Assembly (NCBI RefSeq): GCF_015500075.1
Contig: NZ_CP045496.1
Location: forward strand, 6,520,001 to 6,584,000
Direction of reading: 5' to 3'
Source: Mesorhizobium sp. INR15
Lineage (GTDB): Bacteria > Pseudomonadota > Alphaproteobacteria > Rhizobiales > Rhizobiaceae
DNA length: 64,000 nt
Both the position numbers and the translations under genes were made by a program. Under the pieces are notes generated by a model. That model had not been told where the DNA came from and made no database searches. It saw only the letters and a list, made by a program, of their open reading frames with translations. The stretch's first letter is position 1, and the number at the start of each line of letters is the position of its first letter. Positions 16,838 to 25,198 of the stretch are shown here, in pieces.

Positions 16838-17212
16838 ATGAACCCTAGATCCTCAAGTGCCAAAAAGCCTGCCGAGCAGGTTGTGAAGGACATCCGCCGG
16901 GCGACCCGACGGCACTTTTCAGCGGAAGACAAGATCCGGATCGTGCTGGACGGTTTGCGCGGCGAAGACAGCATCGCCGAGCTGTGCCGCAAGGAAGGCA
17001 TCGCGCAGAGCCTGTATTACACCTGGTCGAAAGAGTTCATGGAGGCCGGCAAGCGCCGCCTGGCTGGCGATACGGCGCGTGCTGCCACCAGCGATGAGGT
17101 CAAGGACCTGCGCCGCGAAGCCAGCGCGTTGAAGGAATGCGTTGCCGACCTGACGCTGGAAAACCGCCTGCTCAAAAAAAGCATGATCGCAGATGGGGAC
17201 GAGCAAGAATGA
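16838..17212 (+). CDS. IS3-type transposase OrfA
   Basis: The 124-aa product contains a helix-turn-helix (RHFSAEDKIRIVLDGLRGED, then SIAELCRKEGIAQSLYYTW). A leucine-rich coiled region follows (DLRREASALKECVADLTLEN), as in IS3 OrfA proteins that bind the terminal repeats. Its stop overlaps the orfB start (ATGA at 17209-17212). An A7 run at 17174-17180 lies just upstream and could allow a -1 frameshift to make an OrfAB fusion. The start ATG has GAAGGA upstream. Confidence 0.88.
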   Translation: MNPRSSSAKKPAEQVVKDIRRATRRHFSAEDKIRIVLDGLRGEDSIAELCRKEGIAQSLYYTWSKEFMEAGKRRLAGDTARAATSDEVKDLRREASALKECVADLTLENRLLKKSMIADGDEQE

Positions 17213-18189
17213 GATATCCCGCATTCGAAAAGCTCGAGATCATCAGGCTCGTCGAGCAGTCGCACCTGCCCACCCGCAAAACGCTGGACCGGCTGGGGGT
17301 CCCACGACGGACCTTCTATCGCTGGTATGACCGCTATCTCGGTGGCGGCCCTGAGGCGCTGGAAGATCGACCATCGGCGCCGAGCCGCGTGTGGAACCGC
17401 ATCCCGCCTGCCATCCATGACCAGATCATCGAACTGGCGCTGGAGCAGTCCGAGCTCAGCCCGCGCGAACTGGCGGTGCGGTTCACCGACGAGAAGCGCT
17501 ACTTCGTGTCGGAAGCCAGTGTTTACCGGCTGCTCAAGGCCTACGATCTGATCACCAGCCCGGCCTATGTGGTGATCAAGGCGGCGAACGAGTTCCACAC
17601 CAAAACCACTCGGCCCAACGAGATGTGGCAGACCGATTTTACCTACTTCAAGATCATCGGTTGGGGCTGGATGTATCTGTCAACCGTGCTCGACGATTAC
17701 TCCCGCTACATCATCGCCTGGAAGCTGTGCAGCACCATGCGGGCGCAGGACGTCACCGACACGCTGGATCTGGCGTTGGCCGCCTCAGGCTGCGATCAGG
17801 CCCATGTCCGCCACAAGCCACGTCTGTTGAGCGACAATGGCCCCAGCTATATCGCCGGCGAACTGGCCGATTATATCGAGGCCCAACGCATGAGCCATGT
17901 TCGGGGCGCCCCGATGCATCCCCAAACCCAGGGCAAGATCGAGCGCTGGCACCAGACCCTCAAGAACCGGATCCTGCTGGAAAACTACTTCCTGCCCGGC
18001 GACCTCGAAGCCCAGATCGCAGCCTTCATCGAGCATTACAACCATCGGCGCTACCACGAGAGCCTCGACAACGTGACCCCAGCCGACGCCTACTTCGGCA
18101 GGGCCCAGACCATCATCAAACAGCGCGAAAGGATCAAACGGCAAACCATCCAACATCGGCGCTTGCAGCACCGCAAGATCGCCGCATAA
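17209..18189 (+). CDS. IS3-type transposase OrfB (DDE integrase core)
   Basis: The 326-aa product has an N-terminal HTH-like region (LPTRKTLDRLGVPRRTFYRW) and a retroviral-type integrase core. The catalytic residues are in QTDFTYF (first Asp), LLSDNGPSY (second Asp) and the KIERWHQTLKN segment (Glu). The frame is uninterrupted and of normal length. It is translated either from the ATG overlapping the orfA stop or as an OrfAB fusion after -1 slippage. Confidence 0.9.
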   Translation: MRYPAFEKLEIIRLVEQSHLPTRKTLDRLGVPRRTFYRWYDRYLGGGPEALEDRPSAPSRVWNRIPPAIHDQIIELALEQSELSPRELAVRFTDEKRYFVSEASVYRLLKAYDLITSPAYVVIKAANEFHTKTTRPNEMWQTDFTYFKIIGWGWMYLSTVLDDYSRYIIAWKLCSTMRAQDVTDTLDLALAASGCDQAHVRHKPRLLSDNGPSYIAGELADYIEAQRMSHVRGAPMHPQTQGKIERWHQTLKNRILLENYFLPGDLEAQIAAFIEHYNHRRYHESLDNVTPADAYFGRAQTIIKQRERIKRQTIQHRRLQHRKIAA

Positions 18190-18263
18190 CATCAACCCCA
18201 AGATGAGGCCGACACTCCGCTAAGCTACGCCGCAAACTGAGCCGAATGTTCTGACGACGGACA

Positions 18264-18271
18264 CTTTCAGG
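18264..18271. repeat. Right 8-base direct repeat flanking the IS element
   Basis: Second copy of CTTTCAGG directly abutting the right inverted repeat; see the left copy at 16746. Confidence 0.6.
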
Positions 18272-18682
18272 TTCAAAGAGGCCATTCAGGAGGTCATGAC
18301 GAAGCTGGCCATACACTGACGTTGCCAGAGTGTTTTTGCTGTCCGCCTCAATGTCGGTCCGCAACTGCCGTCGGTTCACATGCTCTCCTGCGAATGCTCC
18401 TCGCTGAAACATTAGCAGATCCTCACGAGCCGGATAAAGTACACTCTTCCGCTTTTTGCGACAATCTTGCGCTGGATAGATGCCTGTTACGACTCTAGCG
18501 TGCGATGAGTCTTCGCGGACGTTGCGGGTTTTCCGCAAAGCGAGCCATGAAGGAGGAGGCTTTCAAATGCCACTACCAAGTTTTTGAGAAGCGCGAGCGA
18601 TGGTGCCGCCTGACGGTGCGGCGGAGTGGCGGATGCTCCTTTGTTGGGCTATGATTTCGGCGAAAGCTCGGGGATATACTCG

Positions 18683-19045
18683 ATGTCGCGAACCGACGAA
18701 AGCCAAATCAATGCTGTGGTTGATGCCTACGTCCTGGCCATGTCCGCTGCCGACGCGCAAAAGCTGCGAGCGGCGTTTCACGCATCAGCATCAATCATCG
18801 GCAACTACCAAGGCGCGGTCGAATGGCTGAGCGTCGATGCCTATGTCGGCGAGGTGATGGGCGCGGGCTTAGCACCGAACAGCAGCCCCAACTGGAAAGT
18901 CTCGTTGCTCGACATCACGGTCGATGCAGCCACGGTGAAGGTTGAGGACGAGTTCGGAAGCATGAAGTTCACCGACTACCTTTCGCTGCTCAAGATCGCA
19001 GGAGAGTGGAAGATCGTCAGCAAGCTCTATCACCTTCACACGTAG
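18683..19045 (+). CDS. NTF2-like / SnoaL-type protein
   Basis: The 120-aa product starts MSRTDESQINAVVDAYVLAM and shows the cone-shaped NTF2 pattern: an N-terminal helix, LRAAFHASASIIG, then beta-strands ending in DYLSLLKIAGEWKIVSKLYH. This is the putative lumazine-binding/NTF2-like family, whose members include small hydrolases and isomerases, many of unknown role. The ATG at 18683 is used; a GGGGATA segment precedes it by about 6 bases. It stands alone between two pseudogenes. Confidence 0.72.
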   Translation: MSRTDESQINAVVDAYVLAMSAADAQKLRAAFHASASIIGNYQGAVEWLSVDAYVGEVMGAGLAPNSSPNWKVSLLDITVDAATVKVEDEFGSMKFTDYLSLLKIAGEWKIVSKLYHLHT

Positions 19046-19074
19046 GATGGTCCCTATCTGCGATAATTGCTGCG

Positions 19075-19431
19075 ATGAGCGGCAGCTGCAACGCGATCAA
19101 CATCCTGGCGGCTGATATCGAGATCCGGGGAATGCGATGCACCTGACGGCTGAACGCATCGCACTGCTCAGCGGAAGCTGACGCCGGACTTCATTATCTG
19201 CCTCGAAGACGGCAAGAAGTTCAAATCCGTGAAGCGGCATCTAAGCACGGACTTCGGCCTGACGCCGGACACCTATCGCGCCAAATGGAACTTGCCGCAC
19301 GATTACCCGATGACAACTCCGAATTACGCCGCCCAGCGCTCCCAACTGGCGAAGTCATCGGGCTTGGCCGCAAGGCAGAACCCCTCGCATCAGCCGAGAA
19401 GGCATCTGTAAACCGGAAAGCCAGCGCTTAG
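19075..19431 (+). pseudogene. mucR: mucR/ros-type zinc-finger regulator, decayed
   Basis: The centre reads FIICLEDGKKFKSVKRHLST and then TPDTYRAKWNLPHDYPMTTP, the core of MucR/Ros regulators. Zinc ligands are lost: the second Cys of CxxC is Asp and the last His is Phe. The expected C-terminus (VIGLGRKAEPLASAEKA) is present but in another frame after about 19355, so there is an indel. The N-terminal part is short and interrupted. MucR normally represses exopolysaccharide and motility genes in rhizobia. Confidence 0.72.
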
Positions 19432-19794
19432 TCCGTGATCACCTGACGCGACGGAAAGACTCAGCCATATCTGGCGAGCGGCGGACCTGAAAGGACCGTC
19501 TGGCCGGCACCATTCGGGCAACCTCCCAGCGAGGGCGCCGGTCATTTTTCGTCTGGAAAAGCCTTAAATTTCGATCGCCTCATTTCCAATTCGTCGACTC
19601 CCGCGTCAACCCAAGCACGAACGCGTCGAGGCGATGGTGCCGGAAACCACCCTCCTCATTTTCCGACCGGCGCGGGTCGACCGACCTTGCACATTTTGTT
19701 GGCAGTTGATCCGATTTCTATCCAGGAATATTGGGCGGGAAGCCCCGAAGAAACGCGCAGGCTCGCCGACGAACTGCTGTCCGGCCTGGCCTGC
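19432..19794. other. Intergenic or decayed stretch
   Basis: About 360 bases before the recognisable lacI remnant. Frames here have no family features; it may be the unrecognisable N-terminal part of that regulator. Confidence 0.35.
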
Positions 19795-20075
19795 CAACGG
19801 CGATCCTGCCTCCGACGGCCTCATCGCGCTGGAGATCTTCAAAGTCTTCCGTCAGCGTGACCTCAGGCTTCCCAGAGGACATTTCGCTGATCACCTTCCA
19901 TGATGCGGACTGGACGAGCGTCACAAGATCAGCCCATCTATGCGCTTGGCAAAAGCGTCGCGGACCTGCTCATTCGCCGGTTGAAAGGTGAGGTGCCCCC
20001 CCGAGAGGCTCATTCTGCCGACCGCGATCATCGCACGAGGCTCCGTGGCCCCGCCGTCGATGAGATAGGGGCAAC
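19795..20075 (+). pseudogene. lacI-family regulator, C-terminal remnant
   Basis: Successive frames read ASDGLIALEIFKVFRQRDLR, then FPEDISLITFHDADWTSVT, then QPIYALGKSVADLLIRRLKG and finally LILPTAIIARGSV. These are consecutive pieces of the effector-binding domain of LacI/GalR-family repressors. The frame changes between them and a short deletion after TSVT show decay. No DNA-binding part is visible. Confidence 0.65.
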
Positions 20076-20176
20076 CGTTCTTAGGTTTCCAACCAAAGAG
20101 CAAAGATCCCGAGTGACAATGCTGGTGCTAGTACTCAATGCAAACAGACACAAGCCGGCCTGACCGTGCAACGGGG

Positions 20177-22054
20177 TTATTGACTTGCGACGACGAGGGC
20201 TTCGCTGAGCGTACGTGCCTCCTGAGGTGCATCTAAGGTGATCGGGGCGACCCTTGCGAGCCGATTGCGCATGGCTCCCAAGGCGGGTTTATCGACGACG
20301 CCCGGGGCGGTCCAGGCTACTCCGAGGACCCACAGGCCGCTTGAGCCGCAAGCCCGTTCCAGAGCGTCGAAGGAGCTGGTTCTTTCTGTGGCGGCGGGGT
20401 CTGCGACCTTTAGCGCTGATCCCACTCGGAAGAGGCTCCATTGGAGCCGTCGCCTCTGCTCGACAAATGCCGGCCGCAGGAAATCGTCACCCCGCTCGAC
20501 ATGATCGAGAACCGCCTGTGCGGCCTTGGCGATTCGCCTAGCGCTTTGAAGCGACAGAGCATCGGCGAAGCTCGACCCGATCATCTGGATCGCAAAGACC
20601 GCAGCGACAACCGCGAAGAGCGTGTCGGTGATCCGGCTGAAAGCAAGCTGTCCAGGTGTTTCGGCGGGGCTGAGCGGCACTGTCAGCACCAGCGCGAAAG
20701 CCGTGATCAGCACGCTGCCGACCATGTAGTTGCGTGTCGAGAGCCGGGAAATACCCCAAAAGAGCGCGCAGAGCACTGCGACCGAAGCGGTTTCTGCGAG
20801 ATGAAATTGTGCCAGCGGCAGGAACACCGCGATGCCGATAGCCGTTCCGACGAAGCGTTGCACGCTGCGCTGGCGCAACTGTGATTGATCGCCGGGGAAG
20901 GACAGAATGAGCACAACGACGAGAACGGCCCAGAACGGATGGCGGGAGCCGGCAAAGTGAACCGCAAGGTTTGCCAGAACCAGGGCCAGCGCAACGCGGG
21001 CGAAGGCAATGAGCGTCACGGACGGCCATGTTATACCCTGGGCCATTCTGTAGCCGAGCGAGGGCGCGCCGAACGCGGCACGACGCGCCTCGCTTAACGA
21101 GGCAGGTAATTCGATCCTCGAATAGGCGAACGCGCCATCGCCACCCCCCCCGCTGCCCGGAGGCTGTTTCAAGCCAACCGCATGCAGGAAGAGTTGCTGA
21201 TACTCCCGGTGGATCTGCAGAAGGCTGGCCTGGAGTATGGCGGCGGCTTCGCCCGTGGCGTCGGAAAGTCCGCTTAATGCAGTATCCCATGCTTTGGTGA
21301 TTGCCGCCGCAGTCGTGCAGAGGCGCTGGTCGAGCCCCGCGCGCAGTTCTTGCGCAGGGGACTTCGGGGGCGTCGCCTGGACTTCCGCCCGTAGCCCAGC
21401 AACAGCCGCACTTGCTGCGGCGATGGCTTCGCGCTCCGGGCGGTAACGGTCGAATGCGAGGTCGGCCATGCCAAAGACGGCAGCCAGAACATTGCCAAGA
21501 GCCAGATAAGGCAGGAGGTCGGTCAGCGGCACCCCGCCGGCCCCCAGCAGCGTCCCTCCTCCGACCATGAGAACGAAGAAGTAGGGACCGGGCGGCCCGA
21601 GATCGAGAGCGACTGAGCCGATCGCCGCAAGTAGTGCCACACCGACATAAGCAAGCAGCTGCAGCCAGAATGACGAGGCGACAAGCGCACCCAGGCTGAT
21701 CGCACCGAGCATCAGTCCCGCGGCCCAGACGAATGTGATGAGCCTTCGCTGAGCCGGTTGGCCGACGCCGAACAGCACGATATAGGCGCCAAGGGCGACA
21801 ATCAGGCCCTCAGGGAACTTCCCCGCAACGGAAAAGCCGATCAATGCCAGGAATACGGGCGCCGTTACGCGAAGCGTATCCAACCGGCCCGTGGAGGCTG
21901 GTTTCAGGCGGAAAAACTCGCGCAGTTTCGCGTCGATTAGCCGCCTCCACCAATCGGCACTCACTAGAGCGCCCAGCGTCCAATTGGCAGAACCAAGGAC
22001 GCTCTGCATTTTTGATTGAGCACTGAGCGCCGCCAGATTACGTCCAGTCGCCAT
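20177..22054 (-). CDS. FUSC-family (aromatic acid / fusaric acid-type) exporter
   Basis: The 625-aa product has two blocks of about five or six membrane helices, roughly residues 60-190 and 355-495, separated and followed by cytoplasmic segments. This is the FUSC layout of YccC/AaeB-type efflux proteins. Typical segments are LRVTAPVFLALIGFSVAGKF in the first block and GSRHPFWAVLVVVLILSFPG in the second. Such proteins export aromatic carboxylic acids and related toxins, often with a membrane-fusion partner; none is adjacent. It is convergent with the lacI remnant. Confidence 0.82.
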   Translation of the reverse strand: MATGRNLAALSAQSKMQSVLGSANWTLGALVSADWWRRLIDAKLREFFRLKPASTGRLDTLRVTAPVFLALIGFSVAGKFPEGLIVALGAYIVLFGVGQPAQRRLITFVWAAGLMLGAISLGALVASSFWLQLLAYVGVALLAAIGSVALDLGPPGPYFFVLMVGGGTLLGAGGVPLTDLLPYLALGNVLAAVFGMADLAFDRYRPEREAIAAASAAVAGLRAEVQATPPKSPAQELRAGLDQRLCTTAAAITKAWDTALSGLSDATGEAAAILQASLLQIHREYQQLFLHAVGLKQPPGSGGGGDGAFAYSRIELPASLSEARRAAFGAPSLGYRMAQGITWPSVTLIAFARVALALVLANLAVHFAGSRHPFWAVLVVVLILSFPGDQSQLRQRSVQRFVGTAIGIAVFLPLAQFHLAETASVAVLCALFWGISRLSTRNYMVGSVLITAFALVLTVPLSPAETPGQLAFSRITDTLFAVVAAVFAIQMIGSSFADALSLQSARRIAKAAQAVLDHVERGDDFLRPAFVEQRRRLQWSLFRVGSALKVADPAATERTSSFDALERACGSSGLWVLGVAWTAPGVVDKPALGAMRNRLARVAPITLDAPQEARTLSEALVVASQ

Positions 22055-22571
22055 TAACTCGGCCGATTTGCCAGTATAGGCACATCACGTCCCGCACACT
22101 AGCCTGCGATGGGTTGGAGCAAGAGCTGTTCGAAATCATGCACTAAGCGCTAGTCCTACGTGGCGTAGGCGTGCCAGCATGGTGGAAGCTCCCGTAGCAT
22201 CAGGCCGAAAGGGAATGGGGCGATCCTGGACCGCGCGATTCTCTTGAGTTTCACTCAAGTACCGCCGCTACGGCAGACGAAAGCGGGGTCGTCTGGCGGC
22301 CGATCGGCTTCGAGGGTTGGTGACCGTCATCGACGAGTGCGCATTCGAGCGCCAACACCATGCCCCGGCAAGGGTTGGCGATGGTGACAAAGCCGGTCGC
22401 CAAACTCACGTTAAGGTGACATCGCCGATGCGGGCCATCCGTGATAACGTTGGGTGGCCAGGAAGGCTTGTTTTCTTGGAAGTTGACACTGGTAAAAAGC
22501 AGCCGTGCGCTTGCAGGCAGCCCAGCGTCTGGGCCACTTGACTGCACGGCGCCAGGCAGAGGGCGAGCAAG
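22055..22571. other. Divergent intergenic region, no gene supported
   Basis: About 515 bases between the FUSC gene and the DoxX gene. A long reverse frame crosses here into the DoxX gene but has no family features. Promoters for both directions should lie in this stretch. Confidence 0.4.
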
Positions 22572-22985
22572 ATGATCGATCAGGTGGCCGGGCCGTACGG
22601 CATCCTTCTTATGAGGCTTTGCCTCGGCGCAATGTTTATCGCCCACGCGATGCTTAAAGTCCGTGTATTCACCATCCCCGGCACGATTGCCTTCTTCAAA
22701 TCGCTCGGGCTGCCCGGCTGGCTTGCCTATGTGACGATCGCGGCCGAACTGGGCGGCGCGGCCTTTCTCATCCTTGGTATCTATCCGCGCTATGTCGCAC
22801 TGCTTCTGGTACCGCTCATCCTTGGCACTATCGTCACCGTGCATGGCAAGAAGGGATGGCTGTTCAGCAATACCGACGGCGGCTGGGAGTATCCGGCATT
22901 CTGGGCGGCGGCACTTCTGGCGGTGTTCCTGCTCGGCGATGGTGTTGGCACGCTTGCCGCTTCGCCTGCCCTTTTCGGCTACTGA
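22572..22985 (+). CDS. DoxX-family membrane protein
   Basis: The 137-aa product has about four membrane helices and the same DoxX pattern as the gene at 2307-2750: RLCLGAMFIAHAMLKVRVF, then FFKSLGLPGWLAY, AELGGAAFLILG and NTDGGWEYPAFWA. It begins a forward-strand cluster leading into a three-subunit membrane dehydrogenase, so it may assist electron transfer or protect against oxidation products. The role is inferred from context only. Confidence 0.82.
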   Translation: MIDQVAGPYGILLMRLCLGAMFIAHAMLKVRVFTIPGTIAFFKSLGLPGWLAYVTIAAELGGAAFLILGIYPRYVALLLVPLILGTIVTVHGKKGWLFSNTDGGWEYPAFWAAALLAVFLLGDGVGTLAASPALFGY

Positions 22986-23044
22986 AGATTACAGGGTCGG
23001 GAAAGTAGCGGCATCCGCCACGAGCAAAAGGAGTCGTGTCCATC

Positions 23045-23554
23045 ATGCAAGCCATGAGCCAGCATCCGGGTGTTCCCGACACTTCACGCCGGCTGCTGCT
23101 GTTCGGGCTGGTTTCTGCCTACACCGCCGCCATAATTCCATGGGCTCTGGCCCAGGAGGCGACGGACCCGGACAATGGCGCATTCCTCGCGCTGTCGGCG
23201 ATCCTGGCTGGCCGCCAGTCACTCGACCAGGCGCAGGCTCAGCGGCTGTATGCAGCACTTGTCTTGGATGATCCAGGGTTCCCGGCGGCGGCGAAGTCGC
23301 TGCTCCACACGATCGAACAGCGCAAGATCGATCCTATGCGGTTGCAGAAAATACTGGACGACGAAAAGTCGCTGCTCGGCGCTCTGCCGAGGCGGATCGT
23401 GACGGCATGGTACATGGGCATCGTCGGCGACGGCGCCAAAGCACGTTGTCTGGCCTTCGAGACGGCCCTCAATGCCGAGACGGTCGCCGATGTGTTGAAA
23501 CCGCCGACCTACGCCTATGGCGCTTATGGCAGTTGGGCCAGAAAACCAACCTGA
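23045..23554 (+). CDS. Small subunit of membrane FAD dehydrogenase (SLDH type)
   Basis: The 169-aa product has an N-terminal export signal with an RR pair (DTSRRLLLFGLVSAY), so Tat export is plausible, and a mature part starting near QEATDPDN. The segments FLALSAILAGRQSLDQ and AWYMGIVGDG, with a C-terminal YGAYGSWARKP, fit the sorbitol-dehydrogenase small-subunit family. That subunit carries no cofactor and helps export the GMC subunit. I chose the ATG at 23045; AAAAGGAG lies 11 bases upstream, and a GTG at 23036 is too close to it. Next gene 9 bases on. Confidence 0.75.
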   Translation: MQAMSQHPGVPDTSRRLLLFGLVSAYTAAIIPWALAQEATDPDNGAFLALSAILAGRQSLDQAQAQRLYAALVLDDPGFPAAAKSLLHTIEQRKIDPMRLQKILDDEKSLLGALPRRIVTAWYMGIVGDGAKARCLAFETALNAETVADVLKPPTYAYGAYGSWARKPT

Positions 23555-23563
23555 GGAAATATC

Positions 23564-25198
23564 ATGGCCGATGCCCTGTCCGCGGATTTCGTTGTCGTCG
23601 GTTCGGGAATCATTGGTTCGCTGGTGGCGCGTAAGCTCGCGCTTGCCGGCGCGTCGGTGATAATCCTGGAAGCAGGGCCGCGTGTTACGCGCGGCGAACT
23701 GGTGGCGCGCTTCCGCAACTCGACCCGTCGCAGCGACTGGATGTCGCCCTATCCGCCTGCCGCATGGGCGCCGCACCCCGTCTACCAGCCCGAGTCGAAC
23801 AACTATCTCGTGCAGGCTGGGCCGTATCCTTACCCCGCCGAATATATCCGTCAGGTCGGTGGGACGACGTGGCACTGGGCGGCGCATGCCTGGCGCAACG
23901 TTCCCAACGATTTTAGGATCAAGAGCCTCTACGGCGTCGGTGCCGACTGGCCGATGACCTATGAGGATCTCGAACCCTTCTATCAGGAAGCCGAGGAGAT
24001 CATGGGCGTCTCCGGCGCACCCAACACGGGTTCCCCGCGCACAAAGCCCTTTCCGATGGAGCCCGTGGCCGAGCCTTATGCCATGGCGCGCCTGCGCGAG
24101 CGGCTTGCCTCTGACTATCAGGTCGTGACCAACACCACGGCGCGCAATAGCCGCCCCTATCACGGGCGGCCAGCCTGTTGCGGCAACAACTCCTGCCAGC
24201 CGATCTGCCCCATCGATGCCCAGTTCCATGGCGGGCTTGCCGCGCAGTACGCCGAGGCGGCCGGGGCAAGGTTGGTTCCAAACGCCAATGTCTACAGGCT
24301 CGAACATGACGAGAAGGGCCATATCGCGGTCGCCCTCTATTACGATCCCGACAAGATCTCGCACCGGGTGACGGCTAAGACCTTCTTCGTCGCCGCCAAT
24401 GGCATTGAAAGCCCTCGCCTGCTGCTGCTGTCGGCCAGCTCCAAATTTCCGACCGGACTTGCCAACAGTTCCGACATGGTCGGCCGCAACCTGATGGATC
24501 ACCCCAGCACCTCGCTTACCTTCGACGCAGACGAGGAGGTGTGGCTGGGGCGCGGGCCGCAGAGCCCGAGCTCCATCAATACGATGCGCGACGGCGCGTT
24601 CCGCTCCGAACATGCGCCCTACCGACTCGATTTCACCAACATCTCGCGTGTCGATGGTGCGACGAAGAGCCTGATCGCGGCGGGCGTCTACGGCAGCGAA
24701 CTCGAAAAGCGCCTGCGCTACAGTGCTGCGCGCGAGGTGAACGTGAAGAACGTGCTGGAGGTACTGCCTGACCCCGCGCACCGGATCACGCTAAGCTCGG
24801 AAAAGGATGCGATGGGCATCCCCAAGCCCGAGGCGCATTATGCAATAGTCGATTATACCGTACGCGGCCACGAGCGATCCCAGCAGGATTTTAAGCGCAT
24901 CGCTGAGCTGATGGGCGGTACCAATCTACGCTTCAGCAAGGAAGGCGACTTCGCCAACAACCAGCATATCTGCGGCACGCTGAGCATGGGCAGCGACCCC
25001 AAGACCTCAGTCTGCGATGGGTACGGTCGCGCGCACGACCATGAGAACCTGTTTCTCGCGAGTACCGGCGTGCTGCCGACATCGGCGACCTGCAATTCGA
25101 CGGAAAATGGCCTGGCGGTGGCGCTGCGCTCTGTCTCGCATCTTCTGGGGCAGCAGGGGACCGCGGCTGGCGGCGCTGCCGGGGAGGCAAAGTCATGA
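23564..25198 (+). CDS. GMC-family flavoprotein dehydrogenase, large subunit
   Basis: The 544-aa product starts with an FAD-binding Rossmann motif (VVGSGIIGSLVARKLALAG, residues about 9-27). Around residues 204-216 it has the Cys cluster PACCGNNSCQPICPID, matching the 3Fe-4S site of FAD-dependent glucose and fructose dehydrogenases. The catalytic end has HICGTLSMG and NSTENGLAVAL. It would oxidise a sugar, sugar alcohol or gluconate in the periplasm and pass electrons to the cytochrome subunit. The substrate cannot be told from sequence. Its stop overlaps the start of the next gene (ATGA). Confidence 0.85.
   Translation: MADALSADFVVVGSGIIGSLVARKLALAGASVIILEAGPRVTRGELVARFRNSTRRSDWMSPYPPAAWAPHPVYQPESNNYLVQAGPYPYPAEYIRQVGGTTWHWAAHAWRNVPNDFRIKSLYGVGADWPMTYEDLEPFYQEAEEIMGVSGAPNTGSPRTKPFPMEPVAEPYAMARLRERLASDYQVVTNTTARNSRPYHGRPACCGNNSCQPICPIDAQFHGGLAAQYAEAAGARLVPNANVYRLEHDEKGHIAVALYYDPDKISHRVTAKTFFVAANGIESPRLLLLSASSKFPTGLANSSDMVGRNLMDHPSTSLTFDADEEVWLGRGPQSPSSINTMRDGAFRSEHAPYRLDFTNISRVDGATKSLIAAGVYGSELEKRLRYSAAREVNVKNVLEVLPDPAHRITLSSEKDAMGIPKPEAHYAIVDYTVRGHERSQQDFKRIAELMGGTNLRFSKEGDFANNQHICGTLSMGSDPKTSVCDGYGRAHDHENLFLASTGVLPTSATCNSTENGLAVALRSVSHLLGQQGTAAGGAAGEAKS

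Larger units (their letters stand above)
16754..18263 (+). mobile_element. Complete IS3-type insertion sequence (about 1.5 kb)
   Basis: The element is bounded by imperfect terminal inverted repeats: left TGTTCCCCGTCAGCAC, right (reverse complement) TGTCCGTCGTCAGAAC, 12 of 16 identical. It carries two overlapping reading frames, orfA and orfB, in IS3 order. Both frames look intact, so the element may still be mobile. It interrupts the gntR gene and is flanked by an 8-base direct repeat. Confidence 0.85.
16172..18412 (-). pseudogene. gntR-family regulator (FCD type) split by an IS element
   Basis: The C-terminal part (16172-16745, reverse strand) reads KLRVERVIKDYRCGASPVRE and a long FCD ligand-binding domain with EEHRLIAEAALDGD. 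The N-terminal part (18264-18412) reads TLATSVYGQLRHDLLNGLFEPES. Removing 16754-18263 and one copy of CTTTCAGG joins the two in frame (EPES-KLRV) to give a complete 240-aa GntR protein. The start is taken as the ATG at 18412 with GAGGAT upstream. Such regulators usually control sugar-acid or amino-acid catabolism. As it stands the N-terminal helix-turn-helix is separated from its ligand domain, so the gene is inactive. Confidence 0.85.

Noticed and set aside
22251..22844. Reverse 197-codon frame upstream of and over the second DoxX gene.
   Set aside because: Overlaps the DoxX gene on the other strand and has no recognisable domain or ribosome site.
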